From contig JAEOAD010000034.1 in the NCBI GenBank assembly GCA_036365145.1, positions 22,372,001 to 22,436,000 of the forward strand: a DNA stretch of 64,000 nucleotides. The letters are read 5' to 3'. This DNA comes from Orientallactaga sibirica (taxonomy: Eukaryota > Chordata > Mammalia > Rodentia > Dipodidae). The notes beneath the pieces are model-generated. The model worked only from the letters and a program-made list of their open reading frames with translations. It did no database searches and had not been told where the DNA came from. A program made the translations under genes and the position numbers. Positions 42,295 to 53,419 of the stretch are shown one piece after another; within the stretch, counting starts at the first letter, position 1, and every line of letters begins with the position of its first letter.

Positions 42295-42532
42295 AGTGTC
42301 AGTTTTGAAGGCTGGATCTGCACCAGAACTTAAGACTTCCCCGTACAAGATCATCACCAAGAATCACCCCTGAGGACTCAGGCCTCACCAGCAAAAGAGA
42401 CCCCACGGGGACCTGGGAGGCTAGAGACGGTGGAGCTGGTCTCCAGCTTGAGAGAAACTTGCGGCTTGTGTGGAAGAATGGATTCTCACCCAGCAGCACT
42501 ACTGTGTCTTAATAATATTTGAGGCCAATCTT

Positions 42533-42741
42533 TTTTTATTATTATTATTTGAGACAGAGAGAGTGGAAGAGAGAGACAGGGGGAGGAAGGGAGGGAAAGA
42601 ATGGGCACATCAGGGCCTCCAGCTGGTGCAAATGAGCCCCAGATGCACGCACACCCTTGTGTATCTGGGTCCTGTAGAGTCAAACCTGGGTCCTTTGGCT
42701 TTGCAGGCAAGCGCTTAACCACTAAGCCATCTCTCCAGCCC
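42533..42741 (-). mobile_element. tRNA-derived SINE, 9-bp TSD
   Basis: TSD GCCAATCTT at 42524-42532 and 42745-42753, with a few extra bases on the right. Confidence 0.92.
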
Positions 42742-42794
42742 AAAGCCAATCTTGACATGCTTCATGAAGCTCCTGGCAAGAGTGTTGCCTGTGT

Positions 42795-42941
42795 AAGCCA
42801 GGCATGGTGGCGCATGCCTCTAATCCCACCACTCCAGAGGATCTCCATGAGTTTGAGGCCACCCTGAGACTACAAAGTGAATTTCAGGTCAACCTAGGCT
42901 AGAGTGAGACCCTACCTCGAAAAACCAAACAAACAAAAAGA
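42795..42941 (+). mobile_element. B1 SINE with a small internal deletion
   Basis: GCCAGGCATGGTGGCGCATG; ACTCCAGAGGATCTCCATGA lacks the GGGAGGCAGAGGTAGGA segment. Tail AAACAAACAAAAAG. Confidence 0.92.
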
Positions 42942-43194
42942 TTGTTTCTTATGTGGCTATCTATTTAACACATCTGTACTTCACCAGGAGGAGAGGAAAG
43001 TAGTCTCCTAAGACAAGTTGGCAGGAGGGAGTTGAGGCTGCCTGGGCACCCTGGGGACTTTTTATCATACAAACAGGATGCATACTTTGAGGCCTAAGGT
43101 CATTGGAGACTTTGTTCAATTATCTTTGCTGCAGGTATGTCTCATGTGCCATGAAATGTTGCATCCAGATCCCTTGCCTGTGAGGGTCTCTGAT

Positions 43195-43470
43195 CTTGCT
43201 GGATGCCCACTTTCTCATTTTCTTTCTGTGTTCTTTTATCCCTGAACTGGGTTTTCCAGAAGTTTGTATATTTTATTATAGGATCTGGATTTTATTGATT
43301 AGTTCCACTGGGAGGAATTTTTTTTGTTCTCTATTTACTTCAGCCTTAATCTTTATTATTAACAGTATTCTTACCATTTTTCTTTGGGTTGGTTTTCTTT
43401 TTCTTCCCTTCCTAGTACATCACGTTGGCTACTTTCCTCTTTACAATGATAACATTGTCTAATCTTGCGA
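43195..43470 (-). mobile_element. old L1 fragment (ORF2 region)
   Basis: TTTTATTGATTAGTTCCACT, TTACTTCAGCCTTAATCTTT, TTTCTTCCCTTCCTAGTAC read as reverse L1 ORF2. Confidence 0.55.
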
Positions 43471-43532
43471 ATTTCCCTGAAAGTACAATTACATGTGCTG
43501 CATCCTGAAAAATTACACTGTTTATTTTTGAT

Positions 43533-43718
43533 TGATCAGTGGTTTTTTTGTTTCTTTCTTTGTTTTGGTTTTTGTTTTTCAAGTTTGTGTCTCACTCTAG
43601 CCTGAGCTAACCTGGCATTCAGTATGTAGTCTCAAGCAAGCCTCGAACTCACAGAGATCCTCCTACCTCTGCCTCCTAAGTGCTGGGATTAAGGGTATGC
43701 ACCACCATGCCAAGCTTT
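43533..43718 (-). mobile_element. B1 SINE
   Basis: T/G-rich left tail, GTCTCACTCTAGCCTGAGC, GCACCACCATGCCAAGC. Confidence 0.92.
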
Positions 43719-43767
43719 GGTCTGTGTTTTAAAAGGACAAATGAAGATATTTTAGAAGAAAATGGAT

Positions 43768-43991
43768 ACCTTTTTTTTTGAAACAAGGTACCCTGTGTCC
43801 CAGGTTGGCCCCCAACTCACTATGTAGCTGAGGCTAGCCTGGGACTTCTGGTCCTCCTGCTTCCATTGTTCAAGTGCCAGGATGACATGTATGGGTGACT
43901 GTGCCTGTTTTATGTGGTGCTGGGGATTGAACCCAGGGCTTCATGCATGCCAGGCAAGCACTCTACTAAGTGAACTACATCCCTTGCTCAG
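43768..43991 (-). mobile_element. B4 SINE (B1 + ID)
   Basis: Reverse B1 (TGAAACAAGGTACCCTGTGT) followed by reverse ID (GCTGGGGATTGAACCCAGGG, GGCAAGCACTCTACTAAGTG). Confidence 0.9.
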
Positions 43992-44075
43992 AACAATACA
44001 TTTTTCAAAAGAAGGAAAAACCAAAAACAACTGAATCATTAGGACTCTCACTTATCAAATATTCACATTTATTTG

Positions 44076-44226
44076 CTTGGGTTTTTCTTGAGACTAGGTG
44101 TCACTCTGTAACCCAGGATGGCCTGGAACTCACTGTGTAGCCCAGGCTGGCCTCTGAATTTTGTGACCCTCCTGCTTCACCCTTCAAAGCACTGGGATTC
44201 CCCAATGTAATCACCATGCCCAGCCT
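44076..44226 (-). mobile_element. B1 SINE, diverged
   Basis: GAGACTAGGTGTCACTCTGT, AACCCAGGATGGCCTGGAAC, ATCACCATGCCCAGCC. Confidence 0.85.
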
Positions 44227-44632
44227 AGATTTAATTTTAGAATACAGTTTTTAGATTTTTTTACCCATGCAAACGCATATACACATATTTTGTTTTATAA
44301 AAAGGCATAACTCTTTCTCCATAATTTTGCAGTATTGCTTTATTTCACAAAATAATATGATTGAAACAACTTTTCTTGTTATTAAGACTGCGTCTGCACT
44401 CTCGCTGTTAATGAATCAAGAATTTATTCTATCAGGGGACCTCGCATTATTTACCGATTACCTGTGATTAGACATTGATGTTGTTTCCACTTATTTTGTC
44501 ACCATTTGAAACATGGCAGCATATGTTGTGTGGCTGTTTGTAGAGCCCACAGCTATTGCCATGGGAGGAGGCCACAAAGGTAGATTTGCAAACTGGCAGA
44601 GGTAGGTCTGGTTTTAAGAATTTCAATGTTTT
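44227..44632. other. no gene seen; AT-rich unique sequence
   Basis: No recognisable repeat or exon. Confidence 0.45.
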
Positions 44633-44770
44633 GACCAGGCTTGGTGGTACAAGCTCATGATCCCAACTAATCAACAGACTGAGACAAGAGGATCACAAGC
44701 TTGTATGGGCTGCAAAGTGAGTTCAAGGACAGCTTTGGCAACTCGGGGAGACCTTGTCTCAAAATAAAAA
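44633..44770 (+). mobile_element. B1 SINE, diverged
   Basis: ACCAGGCTTGGTGGTACAAG, GACTGAGACAAGAGGATCAC, AGACCTTGTCTCAAAATAAA. Confidence 0.8.
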
Positions 44771-44780
44771 GTGTAAGAAA

Positions 44781-44918
44781 AAGCCAGGCGTGGTGGAGCA
44801 TGCCTTTAATCCCAGCACTTGGGAGGCAGAGGTAGGAGGATTGCCGAGAGTTTGAGGCACCCTGAGACTACGTAGTGAATTCCAGGTCAGCCTGGACCAG
44901 AGTGAGACCCTACCTCGC
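44781..44918 (+). mobile_element. B1 SINE
   Basis: GCCAGGCGTGGTGGAGCATG to GAGTGAGACCCTACCTCGC. The tail is missing at the joint with the next B1. Confidence 0.92.
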
Positions 44919-45040
44919 ATGGGGCCACACACCTGTAATCCCAGCACTTGGGAGGTAGAGACAGAAAAGTCAGGAATCTAAGGTTACTTTTAGCTACATG
45001 AATTTAAGGCCAGCCTGGGCTACATAAGATACTATCTTAA
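44919..45040 (+). mobile_element. B1 SINE, older subtype
   Basis: Joined tail-less to the previous B1. GGGGCCACACACCTGTAATC, AAGGCCAGCCTGGGCTACAT, then AAAAACACACACACAC. Confidence 0.85.
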
Positions 45041-45056
45041 AAACACACACACACAA

Positions 45057-45269
45057 GGGATGGAGAGCTGGCTTAGCAGTTAAAGCATTTGCCTGCAAAG
45101 CCAGAGGATCCTGGTTTGATTCTCCAGGACCCATATAAGCCAGATGCACAAGGGGGCTCATGCATCTGGAGTTTATTTGCAGTGGCTGGAGGTCCTGGAG
45201 TGCCCATTCTCACTCTCCCACTCTCTCTTTCCCTCCCTCTGTCTCTAATAAATAAATCAAATATATTTA
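45057..45269 (+). mobile_element. tRNA-derived SINE
   Basis: Full copy bracketed by AAAACACACACACA-type repeats (about 45042-45056 and 45270-45283), possibly a TSD but low complexity. Confidence 0.9.
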
Positions 45270-45499
45270 AAACACACACACAAAAGGGGCTGAAGAGATG
45301 GCTCAGTCATTAAAAGCTCTTGCTGTGCAAGCCTGACAACTGAAGTTCTGATCCCCAGTAACTATGTAAAGCCAGACACGGTGGCACACAGATCTGTAAT
45401 CCCAACCACAGCAATGAGGCAGAGTCAGGAGAATCCCCAAGGTCATGGGCCAGCTAGTATGTGTACATGGTATGTGTAGAAGCAAAAACAGAAACAAGA

Positions 45500-45757
45500 G
45501 GGCTGGAGAGATAGCCTAGTGGTAAAGGCACTTGCCTGAGAAGCCTAAGGACCTATGTTCGACGCCCCAGATCCCTCATAAGCCAGACACACAAGGTGAC
45601 ACGTGCACAACATCACATGCACACAAGGTGGAGCATGTGTCTGGAGTTCAATTACAATGGCTGGAGACCCTAGCATGCCAATTCTCTCTCTCTTTCTCTT
45701 TCTTTCTCTCTCTCTCCCTCTCTCTCTCTCTCATAAAAAATAAATAATTTAAAAAAA
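45500..45757 (+). mobile_element. tRNA-derived SINE, long variant A, nested
   Basis: Has the extra ACACGTGCACAACATCACAT unit and the TTCAATTACAATGGCTGGAG body. Confidence 0.92.
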
Positions 45758-45767
45758 AAGCAACAAG

Positions 45768-45908
45768 AAAGCCAGGCATGGTGGTACATGCCTTTAATTC
45801 CAGCATGTAGGAGGCAGAGGTAGGAGGATCACCATAAGTTTAAGGCCACCCTGAGACTACAGAGTGAATTCTAGGTCAGCCTGAGCTAGAATGAGACCCT
45901 ATCTCAAA

Positions 45909-45975
<67 letters not shown>

Positions 45976-46072
45976 GGGAAAGAGAGAGGGAGGGAGGGAA
46001 GGAGGGAGGGAGGAAGGAAGGAAGGAAGGAAGGAAGGAAGGAAGGAAGGAAGGAAGGAAGGAAAGAAAAGAA
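45768..46072 (+). mobile_element. B1 SINE with long purine tail
   Basis: GCCAGGCATGGTGGTACATG to GAGACCCTATCTC. The tail expanded to (GAAA)n at 45907-45974 and (GGAA)n at 46012-46062. Confidence 0.93.
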
Positions 46073-46207
46073 AGACCTGTCTCAGAGTGGAAGGCAAGAA
46101 ACCTCAAGGTCCCAAGGTGTCCTCTGACCTCCACAAGCCCACCATGGTATGTGCATATCTGCACACATCACATATACACACAATGTTTAAAAAAAAAAAA
46201 AGTAAGA

Positions 46208-46520
46208 GTGCTGGAGAGATGACTCAGGAATGCATGAGCTTGCAAAGACTGACAGCCTGGGTTCAAATTCCTCATTACCCACATAAAGCCAGTTATACAA
46301 AGTGGTGCATGTTTCTGGAGTTCATTTGCAGTGGCAAGAGACCCTGGTGCACCATCTCTCTCTCTGTCCTCTCTCCTTGCACAAAGCCAGATGCACAAAG
46401 TAGTGCATGCACCTGGAGATGCCCTGGCATACCCATTCTCTTTCTTTCTTTCTTTCTTTCTTTCTCTCTCTCTCTCTCTCTGCTTACAAATAAATAAATA
46501 AATAATATTTTTCAAAAAAG
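46208..46520 (+). mobile_element. tRNA-derived SINE with duplicated body
   Basis: The body word AAAGCCAG...ACAAAGT.GTGCATG occurs twice (about 46285-46310 and 46384-46410), so the 3' half is partly duplicated or two copies are fused. (CTTT)n in the tail. Confidence 0.85.
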
Positions 46521-46600
46521 TGCCAGGATGTAGCTCTGTGGTACAATACTCATCTAGCATGTAGCGCCTCAAATTTAATTCCTATTGCCAAAAATGATTA
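46521..46600 (+). mobile_element. ID/B4 SINE fragment
   Basis: GATGTAGCTCTGTGGTACAA, TCATCTAGCATGTAGCGCC: diverged ID head. Confidence 0.65.
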
Positions 46601-46604
46601 AAGA

Positions 46605-47305
46605 AAAAAAATTCAATGCAACACGCTTCAGTTTTCTATAGTGTAGTGCCAAGAATGATTTTTCTCTTGGCCTGAAAGTGCCCAACTCCATCCATGCCAA
46701 CCCATACTGACAGACTTTGTTGTATTACTAGCAAAGCTGACTGTTTTATGTACTTACTGGCTTCATAGTTTTGTACTGCTTTTTCCTATCCTCATTTTTT
46801 CATCTTCCAGCTTATTAACTCATAAGAGCTCTTTGCTTTTTTCCAGACATATTACAACCATTTTGACCATTTTATTATTAGACTTTCAAGGTTGTCTAGT
46901 TATTTTTGCCTTTTGAATTTTCAAAATTTTGTTCCATTAAATATGGCAATCTTGCTTTTTTCATGATTTTCATCTTACATGTGTTTAGAACAATCTTACA
47001 CACTGAAGGTCAAGTTATTACACATTTGTAATTTGCTTGCATTGAAGTCTAGGCATCAATGTTCCTCTGTGTGAATCCAAAGAAAACATTTAAGTTCTCT
47101 CCATCCCTTTCTTTCTCTCCACCCTCCCACTTCCTCTTTTCCCTAACACTGACCAAGTGTCAGCATAGCAGAGTGTGGCATGCCAAAATGACAATGATTT
47201 CCTCTGGTCTCAACCAAGAGCCCTGTTCTCTGGTCTTGACTTTGCAACACAGATTGAAGACAGACTGGGCAGTGAGCAACCCCAAATATATATTTACAGT
47301 ATTGG
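46605..47305. other. no gene seen; possibly old LINE DNA
   Basis: 46800-47050 is T-rich and L1(-)-like in texture, but I cannot place it. Confidence 0.35.
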
Positions 47306-47309
47306 GTTT

Positions 47310-47537
47310 TTTTTTTTTTGGAGAGAGTCAGAGAGAGAGAGAGAGAGAATGGGCATGCCAGCAGCCTCTCAGCTGCTGTGAATGAACTCCAGATGCATAC
47401 GCCCCCTTGTGGGCAAGTGCGGCATTGCACCCTTGCATCACTTTGTGTCTGGCTTAACGTGGGACCTAGAGAATCGAACCAGCATTCTTAGGCTTAACAG
47501 GCAGGTGCCTTAACCGCTAAGCCATCTCTCCAGCCCT
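47310..47537 (-). mobile_element. tRNA-derived SINE, long variant B
   Basis: Has CAGCAGCCTCTCAGCTGCTG and an extra GTGGGCAAGTGCGGCATTGC segment, features shared with the copies at 49407 and 61572. Confidence 0.92.
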
Positions 47538-47539
47538 AT

Positions 47540-49065
47540 TTACAGGTTTTCCAAGCGAGTCAAGGAGCCTGTGGACCTCTGATTCCTGTATAAAGAGGCC
47601 TCAGGAGAGCAATAAGTCCCATCTCCAGCAGCCAGAACCCCTGACTGCAGCTCCAGTGTTTCTCCCAAGCTGAGGTCCCACAGAATGCATTCTTACCTGC
47701 ATGTGCTCTAAAGGCCCATGGATGCTCATGTAATCATGGAGGAGGCTGAGGAAGGAGATGCAGGAGAAACTACCTCCTAGATCTCTAACACCCCAAAAGC
47801 AGGTTTCTTGTTCAGGGACCTCCAGTGTGGTCTCAGTGAAGTGACTCCACAACACTGGCAACTCTGTGTGAGTCCCGTTTATAACCACTGTGTGGGGAAA
47901 GAGACTGGCAGCACTGCGCTGAACTATATTGCTGCCACCTGAAAGGACCATGTGACAGAAATGGTTATCTGCCCTTAACTTAATCAGACAGGAAGTTTCC
48001 CATACACCACAGGAAAGAGGAGATCTGGACACCAGTAATGTTTATTGCAGTCTTTCCAAGACCTCAACGTCATGGTTCTTTCCAGGCTCCTCCACTTGAG
48101 CTATTTTAAGAGATACTCATTTAGGACGGGATTAGTCCGTAACTGTGCCACTAACACTGCGTAAGAAGCGACTTCAAAACTCACTACTGACAATAGGTGC
48201 TGACAAATCTGTACACTGACTGGCACGGCTATGTTCAGAGTGCAGGCTGATTGGCTACAGGCTTTGGGTTGAATCAGATCCGTTCCCTGGACTCTGAGAG
48301 TATGCTGGGGTTTTTGTCATGGTGGATGAGAGGGACCACTAAGCCGATTCAAACCAGGATAGGGCATGTCAGGTCTCCACATGCGTCATGTCTGCTAACA
48401 ATCCTTTGGCCAAAGCAAGTCACATGACCAAGGCCAATGCCAAGGGGCGCAGAAGTGCTGCCTATCTCCATGAAGCCCCCACAAGCATTAACATGTACAG
48501 TTCCACTGAGAGAGGAAGCAAAGGTGTGGAAGCAATGATCCAATCAACCACCAGTGCTCCTTGAGGAAAGCATGCACTGTGGGGCCCCACAGTTTGAATT
48601 CCCACTACGCCATGTAGGGCTGTGTACCCATTGATCATTTTTTCACCTCCTGAGCTCCCATGGCCACTCCCATCAAATGTGTACATACTGTTCTCTTGAG
48701 GTACCTCTGTCACTCAGTCATCACAAACAACATGGAAGAGTCTTGACCCTAGGTCAAGCCCATTGAAAAATGCTGTCTTCAGAAACACTTCTCATCAGTC
48801 CACACTGACATGGACTAGGCTGTGTGGGGGTGTATCCCAACCAGACACTAGAGTTGGCCTATGCTTACAGGGAGAAGTTCCAAGTTTCTCTGAGTGCTGC
48901 CTGAACCAAGGGCTTTGAAAGGGCTGAGGGGTCAGAGTGAAGCTGTGATGAGAGTTCCCTCTGTGCTCAGGCATCTTCTTGCTGCATATTGACTGAATGC
49001 TAGCCATTCATTGGGCTGAGGTGAGGAGAGTGATGCAAAGAGGTCCCCTGCTTCAAGGAACTCAT
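47540..49065. other. 1.5 kb of unique sequence; no confirmed gene
   Basis: A long SINE-free block. On the minus strand a pyrimidine tract ending CCTTCCTCAG, then 49 bp (47745-47697), then CAGGTAAGA looks exon-like, and a 143-codon frame (48032-47601) covers it. Old repeat material may lie at 48395-48440 (GGCCAAAGCAAGTCACATGA). No domain recognised. Confidence 0.4.
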
Positions 49066-49072
49066 CGTCTTT

Positions 49073-49407
49073 ATTAGACAAGGTTTTCCAGAGGAAATGA
49101 AACAAAAAGAGATATACAGATGCATACATATATAACTATATATGACATATATGTAGACATTTAGAACATATCTATGCCTATTCTATGAATATATACCATT
49201 CTGATAGATACTAGATAAATAGATAATAAAGAGCTGGTTAACATGCCGGTTAACAGATTATGGAGACTGAAGAGACAAAGGGCAAGCTGGAAACCTTGCA
49301 AGCTGGATGATGGATTTCCGTCCAACTCCAAAAGCCTCAGACCCACAAAGATGGAAGATTGAAAGTTCCTGTCTGATGGCCTCAGGCTCAATATTTGGTA
49401 AGATTTG

Positions 49408-49457
<50 letters not shown>

Positions 49458-49958
49458 AAATGGGTGCTCCAAGGCCTTTCAGCCACTGTGAATGAACTCC
49501 AGATGCATGCGCCCTCTTGTGGGCATGCGTGGCATTGCATGCTTGTGTCACAGTTGTGTCTGGATCTCACATTGGATATGTGGGTCATGGGATCTGGAGG
49601 ATTCGAACAGGAGTTCTTAGGTTTCACAGGCCAGTGCCTTAACCACTATGCCACCTCTCCATCCCAAGACTTGATGTTTTGGTTGGCATCTGAAGGCATG
49701 GAAAGGCCAGTATTCCCAGTTCAAGGCAGTCAGGTGGGAGGAAATCTCTCTTACCTCTGAGAAGGCCAGTCTTATTTTTCTATTTAGATCTGCCACTGAC
49801 TGTGACGCCCACCCACCACATAATAACATCTGCTACACTCAGTCCACTGTTCAAATGTTAACTCCATCCAGAAACACTGTCACACACATGGCCACAATAA
49901 TGTTTGACCCAATGTCTGGGTATCTCAGGGCCCAGTCACACGGACACATAAAATGAGC
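49073..49958 (-). mobile_element. LTR-type repeat, interrupted by a SINE
   Basis: Left end AGGTTTTCCAGAGGAAATGA followed by ATATA-rich DNA; right end AACTCCATCCAGAAACACTG, ATAATGTTTGACCCAATGTC, GACACATAAAAT. Same family as 38545 and 55247. Confidence 0.65.
49407..49665 (-). mobile_element. tRNA-derived SINE, long variant B, nested
   Basis: Extra GTGGGCATGCGTGGCATTGC segment. Flanks AAGATTTG (49399-49406) and AAGACTTG (49666-49673) form an 8-bp TSD with one mismatch. Confidence 0.9.
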
Positions 49959-50384
49959 CCACAGCCCACCAGTGAAGGCAGAAACTAAAGAAGCAGATAC
50001 AAGTGGGGTGAGGTTCAAGTGGGAAAGAAGCATTATATTCTGAGAGAACTCCCAGCAGACAGTTCGTCTGTGGGCTAGAACTACAACTGTGCTCTAACGG
50101 GACTGAGGCACCCTCTGGCTCTGTGAGGAAGGGAGGGGGCCTTTGGGAAGCTGAAGGACTTTCTCTCGGTCCCTGAACCATGTGATGAAGATCAAGGTCA
50201 TCGACCTCTCCAGGCAGCAAGAGAACAGAGAAGTAATCTTAAGATTTCCCACTGAACTAAAATTCCTTATAGGAAGGGGAATTTGACATCTGTCACCCTG
50301 TCTGTTAGAATGTCACTGACAGTTAGGAGGAATATGTCCCCAGGGATGGGTCTCAGACTTTATTCTGCCCCTGACTTTATTTGG
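49959..50384. other. no gene seen; unique sequence
   Basis: No repeat family or exon recognised. Confidence 0.45.
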
Positions 50385-50760
50385 GTTTTTTTTTTTTATT
50401 TCTTTGGTGTGTATGTATAGTGTGTGCACATCCCTATGCACATGCGAGCACCTCATGCACACATATGTGGGTGGAGGCCAGAGTAGAATGCTGGCTGCCC
50501 TCCTCTGTCGCTCGTCTGCACTGTTCCCCTGAGACCATCTCCTGTTGAAACTGGAGCTGCCATTTCGTTCCAAACAGACTGGCTGACCAGCGAGCCCCAG
50601 TGATTCTTCTGTGTCTGACTCCCACAGGGCAGCAGTTACAGGCACGAGTGGCCACACCAGCTTTGTTTACAGTGGGTGCTGGGGACTGAACTCAGGTCTT
50701 CTCAGGCCCTCATGCTTCTGCAGCAAGTGCTCTTACCCACTGAGCCATCTCCCCAGTTCC
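50385..50760 (-). mobile_element. B3-like SINE, near complete
   Basis: T-run at left, GTGGGTGGAGGCCAGAGTAG, AGCGAGCCCCAGTGATTCTT, and head GTGCTGGGGACTGAACTCAG to GAGCCATCTCCCCAG. Confidence 0.85.
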
Positions 50761-50771
50761 CTGGCTTTCTT

Positions 50772-50982
50772 TCTTTAATAGTTTTATTTATTTGTACGCA
50801 GAGAGAGAGAAGAAAGCCAGACAGAGAGAATGGGCACATCAGGGCCTCTAGTCACTGCAAACAAACTCCAGATCCATGTGCCACACAGTGCATCTGGCTT
50901 TACATGGGGACTAGGGAATCAAACCTGGGCTGTTAGGTTTTGCAGGCAAGTGCCTTGACTGCTGAGCCATCTCTCCAGTGCC
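50772..50982 (-). mobile_element. tRNA-derived SINE
   Basis: Reverse copy directly after the B3 head. Diverged tail TTTTATTTATTTGTACGC. Confidence 0.9.
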
Positions 50983-51161
50983 CCCACCCTGACTTTATTT
51001 TAAAAAAAACCTGTAAGTTGTCAGATATCTTTCTAATCTTTTAAGTAATCTATCTGATTGTCATAACTACACTGTAATCTTCATTTTTATTATTTTGATT
51101 CTTTTTTTACAGCTAAGATACAGAGGAGTTAAAACAAACAATCAACAATATACAAAGGAGG

Positions 51162-51389
51162 CTGAAGATATGGCTTATTGGGTGGGTAAAGTGCTTGGCA
51201 CACAAACATGAGGCCCCAGCACCCATGCAAACTTTGACATGGTGATGTGCATCTGTGGTTCTAGTGATGGGGAGGCAGAAAACAGGCAAATTCCCAAGTT
51301 AGCAAACGCCCATCTCTGGTTAGCTAGTCTAGCTGAAACAGTGAGCTCTGGATTTAGTGACAGATCCTATCTCAAAAAATGAGGTGGGG
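51162..51389 (+). mobile_element. B3-like SINE, 3' side cut by a SINE
   Basis: GGCTGAAGATATGGCTTATT head, GTTAGCTAGTCTAGCTGAAA, GATTTAGTGACAGATCCTAT. Confidence 0.75.
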
Positions 51390-51645
51390 GGCTGGAGAGA
51401 TGGCTCAGCTGTTAGAGTGCTTTCCTACAAAGCCTAAGGACCCATGTTTGACTCTCCAGGTCCCAGGTCCCACATAAACCAGACACACAAGGTGACACAA
51501 AAGCTCAAGGTCATACATGCACACAAGATGGTGCACATGTCTGGAATTAGATTGTAGTGGCTGGAGGCCCTGGCATGCCAATCCCCTCCCTCATAAAAAA
51601 AAAAATAAAATAACATAACATAAAATAAAATAAAAATTTATTTTT
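51390..51645 (+). mobile_element. tRNA-derived SINE, long variant A, 16-bp TSD
   Basis: TSD AAAAAATGAGGTGGGG at 51374-51389 and 51646-51661, drawn from the B3 body. Carries the extra CTCAAGGTCATACATGCACA unit and the GGAATTAGATTGTAGTGGC body. Confidence 0.95.
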
Positions 51646-51661
51646 AAAAAATGAGGTGGGG

Positions 51662-52200
51662 CAGCAAGATTGCCCCAAATCACAGGCTTCACTATGGCTG
51701 CACTTTTTATTTAAACATCTACTGCCATTTCATTGCAACAAAAACAGGCCTGAGGTTGTCTTGGTCAAGGGTAAACCAATATTTGTTCTTGATTTTGAAA
51801 AGGGGAGGGGATGAAATCTGCCTGTCCCAGCCATGCCTCGCAGAGCTTATGGGAAGGTGACTTTTCCATTAAAAACCTAGCTCATGTTTTATGTATTTCT
51901 AAAGAGCCACAATTTGAACTTAATTCTTCCTCCCTTTAAGACAATAACCCCAAAGTTAGTATTTAAAATGTCACATGCAGCCAGAGGCCTCTACAGGTCA
52001 TGGAGGGCTGGGCACCTCATACTGGGAAGTAATAAAATTGACACCAAATGGCTTCAAGACCCAAAGAGTTGCCCCAAGAGTTCAGGAATAGAACAATTTG
52101 AAACCAAACCATGAATAAATCTTAGGAAAGTTGATAGCAGAGCTGTAAAGAAAGGAAGTCAGTAAATAGGCTGGGTTTAAACTGCTTTGAATTCTGAGGT
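51662..52200. other. no gene seen; unique sequence
   Basis: No repeat or exon recognised. Confidence 0.45.
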
Positions 52201-52204
52201 TAGT

Positions 52205-52445
52205 TAGAGGAAATGACCTTTAAGTGGTACCGAATTGTGGGCATGAAGTAGGCGTCTCATGAAAGTCACTTCATTTAAAACAGTGTCCTTATCTGCCAGT
52301 CTACTTACCAACTATGACTCAGAGTAGGAAGCAACCTCTCTTGGGACACAGAGCTAGGGAAGCGGTAAAGGTAGGATGGATTTGAACCCCATTAGGCCCA
52401 GTGAATACATACAAAGGAGTTAGACCAATGCTGGGCCCACAGGGC
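52205..52445. mobile_element. possible MIR relic
   Basis: GGACACAGAGCTAGGGAAGC, AGGATGGATTTGAACCCC and CAATGCTGGGCCCACAGG resemble MIR and flanking ancient repeat text. Confidence 0.45.
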
Positions 52446-52467
52446 AGCTGTTGTCATTATGCATGTT

Positions 52468-52702
52468 TTTTTTTTTGTTTACTTATTTGACAGAGAGAGA
52501 TACAGAAATAGGCAGGTAGAGAGAAAGAGAGAGAGAGAGAGAGAGAATGGGTGTGCCAGGGCCTCCAGCCACTGCACATGAACTCCAGAAACATACGCTC
52601 CCTTGTGCATCTGGCTTATGTGGGCTCTGGAGAATCGAGCCTCAAACCCGGGTCCTTAGGCTTCACGGGCAAGTGTTTAACCACTAAGCCATCTCTCTAG
52701 CC
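52468..52702 (-). mobile_element. tRNA-derived SINE, B-box-duplicated subfamily, 9-bp TSD
   Basis: TSD ATGCATGTT at 52459-52467 and 52703-52711. Reverse B-box region at 52632-52649 has the seven-base expansion. Confidence 0.93.
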
Positions 52703-52984
52703 ATGCATGTTGTTTTTTATGATTGAATTTCTAACTCTAAAGTCATGTCCAGATTTCTTCATCATGGTCTCATGGCACACGACCTCTTCAAAGACCTTTT
52801 GTTATGCCATCAGAAAGCAAGTTCAATTATTCTGGAAACTCAAATTAACATGGTGCCAAAGTAGTTCAGGTTTGACATTGTTAACCAATATTAACTGGTT
52901 CCCCTACCCACTGCTGCCCCCAAAGCACTGTGTGCTTTTAGTTTTCTATTATTTACCTTGTCTTGCAATTTGACTTTTATATGG

Positions 52985-53320
52985 TTTTAATTTGATTTTG
53001 CATGGGGGTGGTTGTGTGTGGGTGTGCTTATGCCATGGCACATATGTGGCTGTCAGAGGTCAGAGGACAACTTTGTTGGGATAGTGGTCCTCTCCTTCCA
53101 TTTTGAGAAAGGGTTTCTCTTACTGTTTTTGCCACTGTGAAGGCCAAATTGAAGGCAAGTTTCGGGTTTCTGATTCTGTCTCCACTTGCTATGGGCACAT
53201 TGGCATCACAAACCTGAGTCACTTTGCATGGCTTGACATGATGGGCCTGAGATCTGAACTGTGGTCAGGAGACTTGTGGAGCAAGTACCTTTAATCACTG
53301 AGCAGTTTCCCCAGGCAGGC
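52985..53320 (-). mobile_element. B3-like SINE
   Basis: TG-rich left end, TGGCTGTCAGAGGTCAGAGG, CAGATCTGAACTGTGG-like head region ending CAGTTTCCCCAGG. Confidence 0.75.
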
Positions 53321-53419
53321 AATTTGCTTTCATTAAATTATGAGCATACGAGAACACCGCTCCAGCCATCTCGGCACACAGAGCTCTACCCATTGTTCAC
53401 GCTGGTCCCAGGGCAAGCC

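Larger units (their letters stand above)
45288..46190 (+). mobile_element. B3-like SINE interrupted by SINE and B1
   Basis: Left part 45288-45497 (GGGGCTGAAGAGATGGCTCA, GCCAGACACGGTGGCACAC). Right part 46078-46190 (GGTGTCCTCTGACCTCCAC and a CA tail). The elements at 45500-46072 lie within it. Confidence 0.75.

Noticed and set aside
45891..46164. Frames rich in KERKKER or FLSFLPSF
   Set aside because: Translations of (GAAA)n and (GGAA)n tracts in a B1 tail.
47601..48032. Minus-strand frame of 143 codons as a gene
   Set aside because: No domain recognised and a start that cannot be justified. Only the embedded exon-like segment is kept, as a low-confidence finding.
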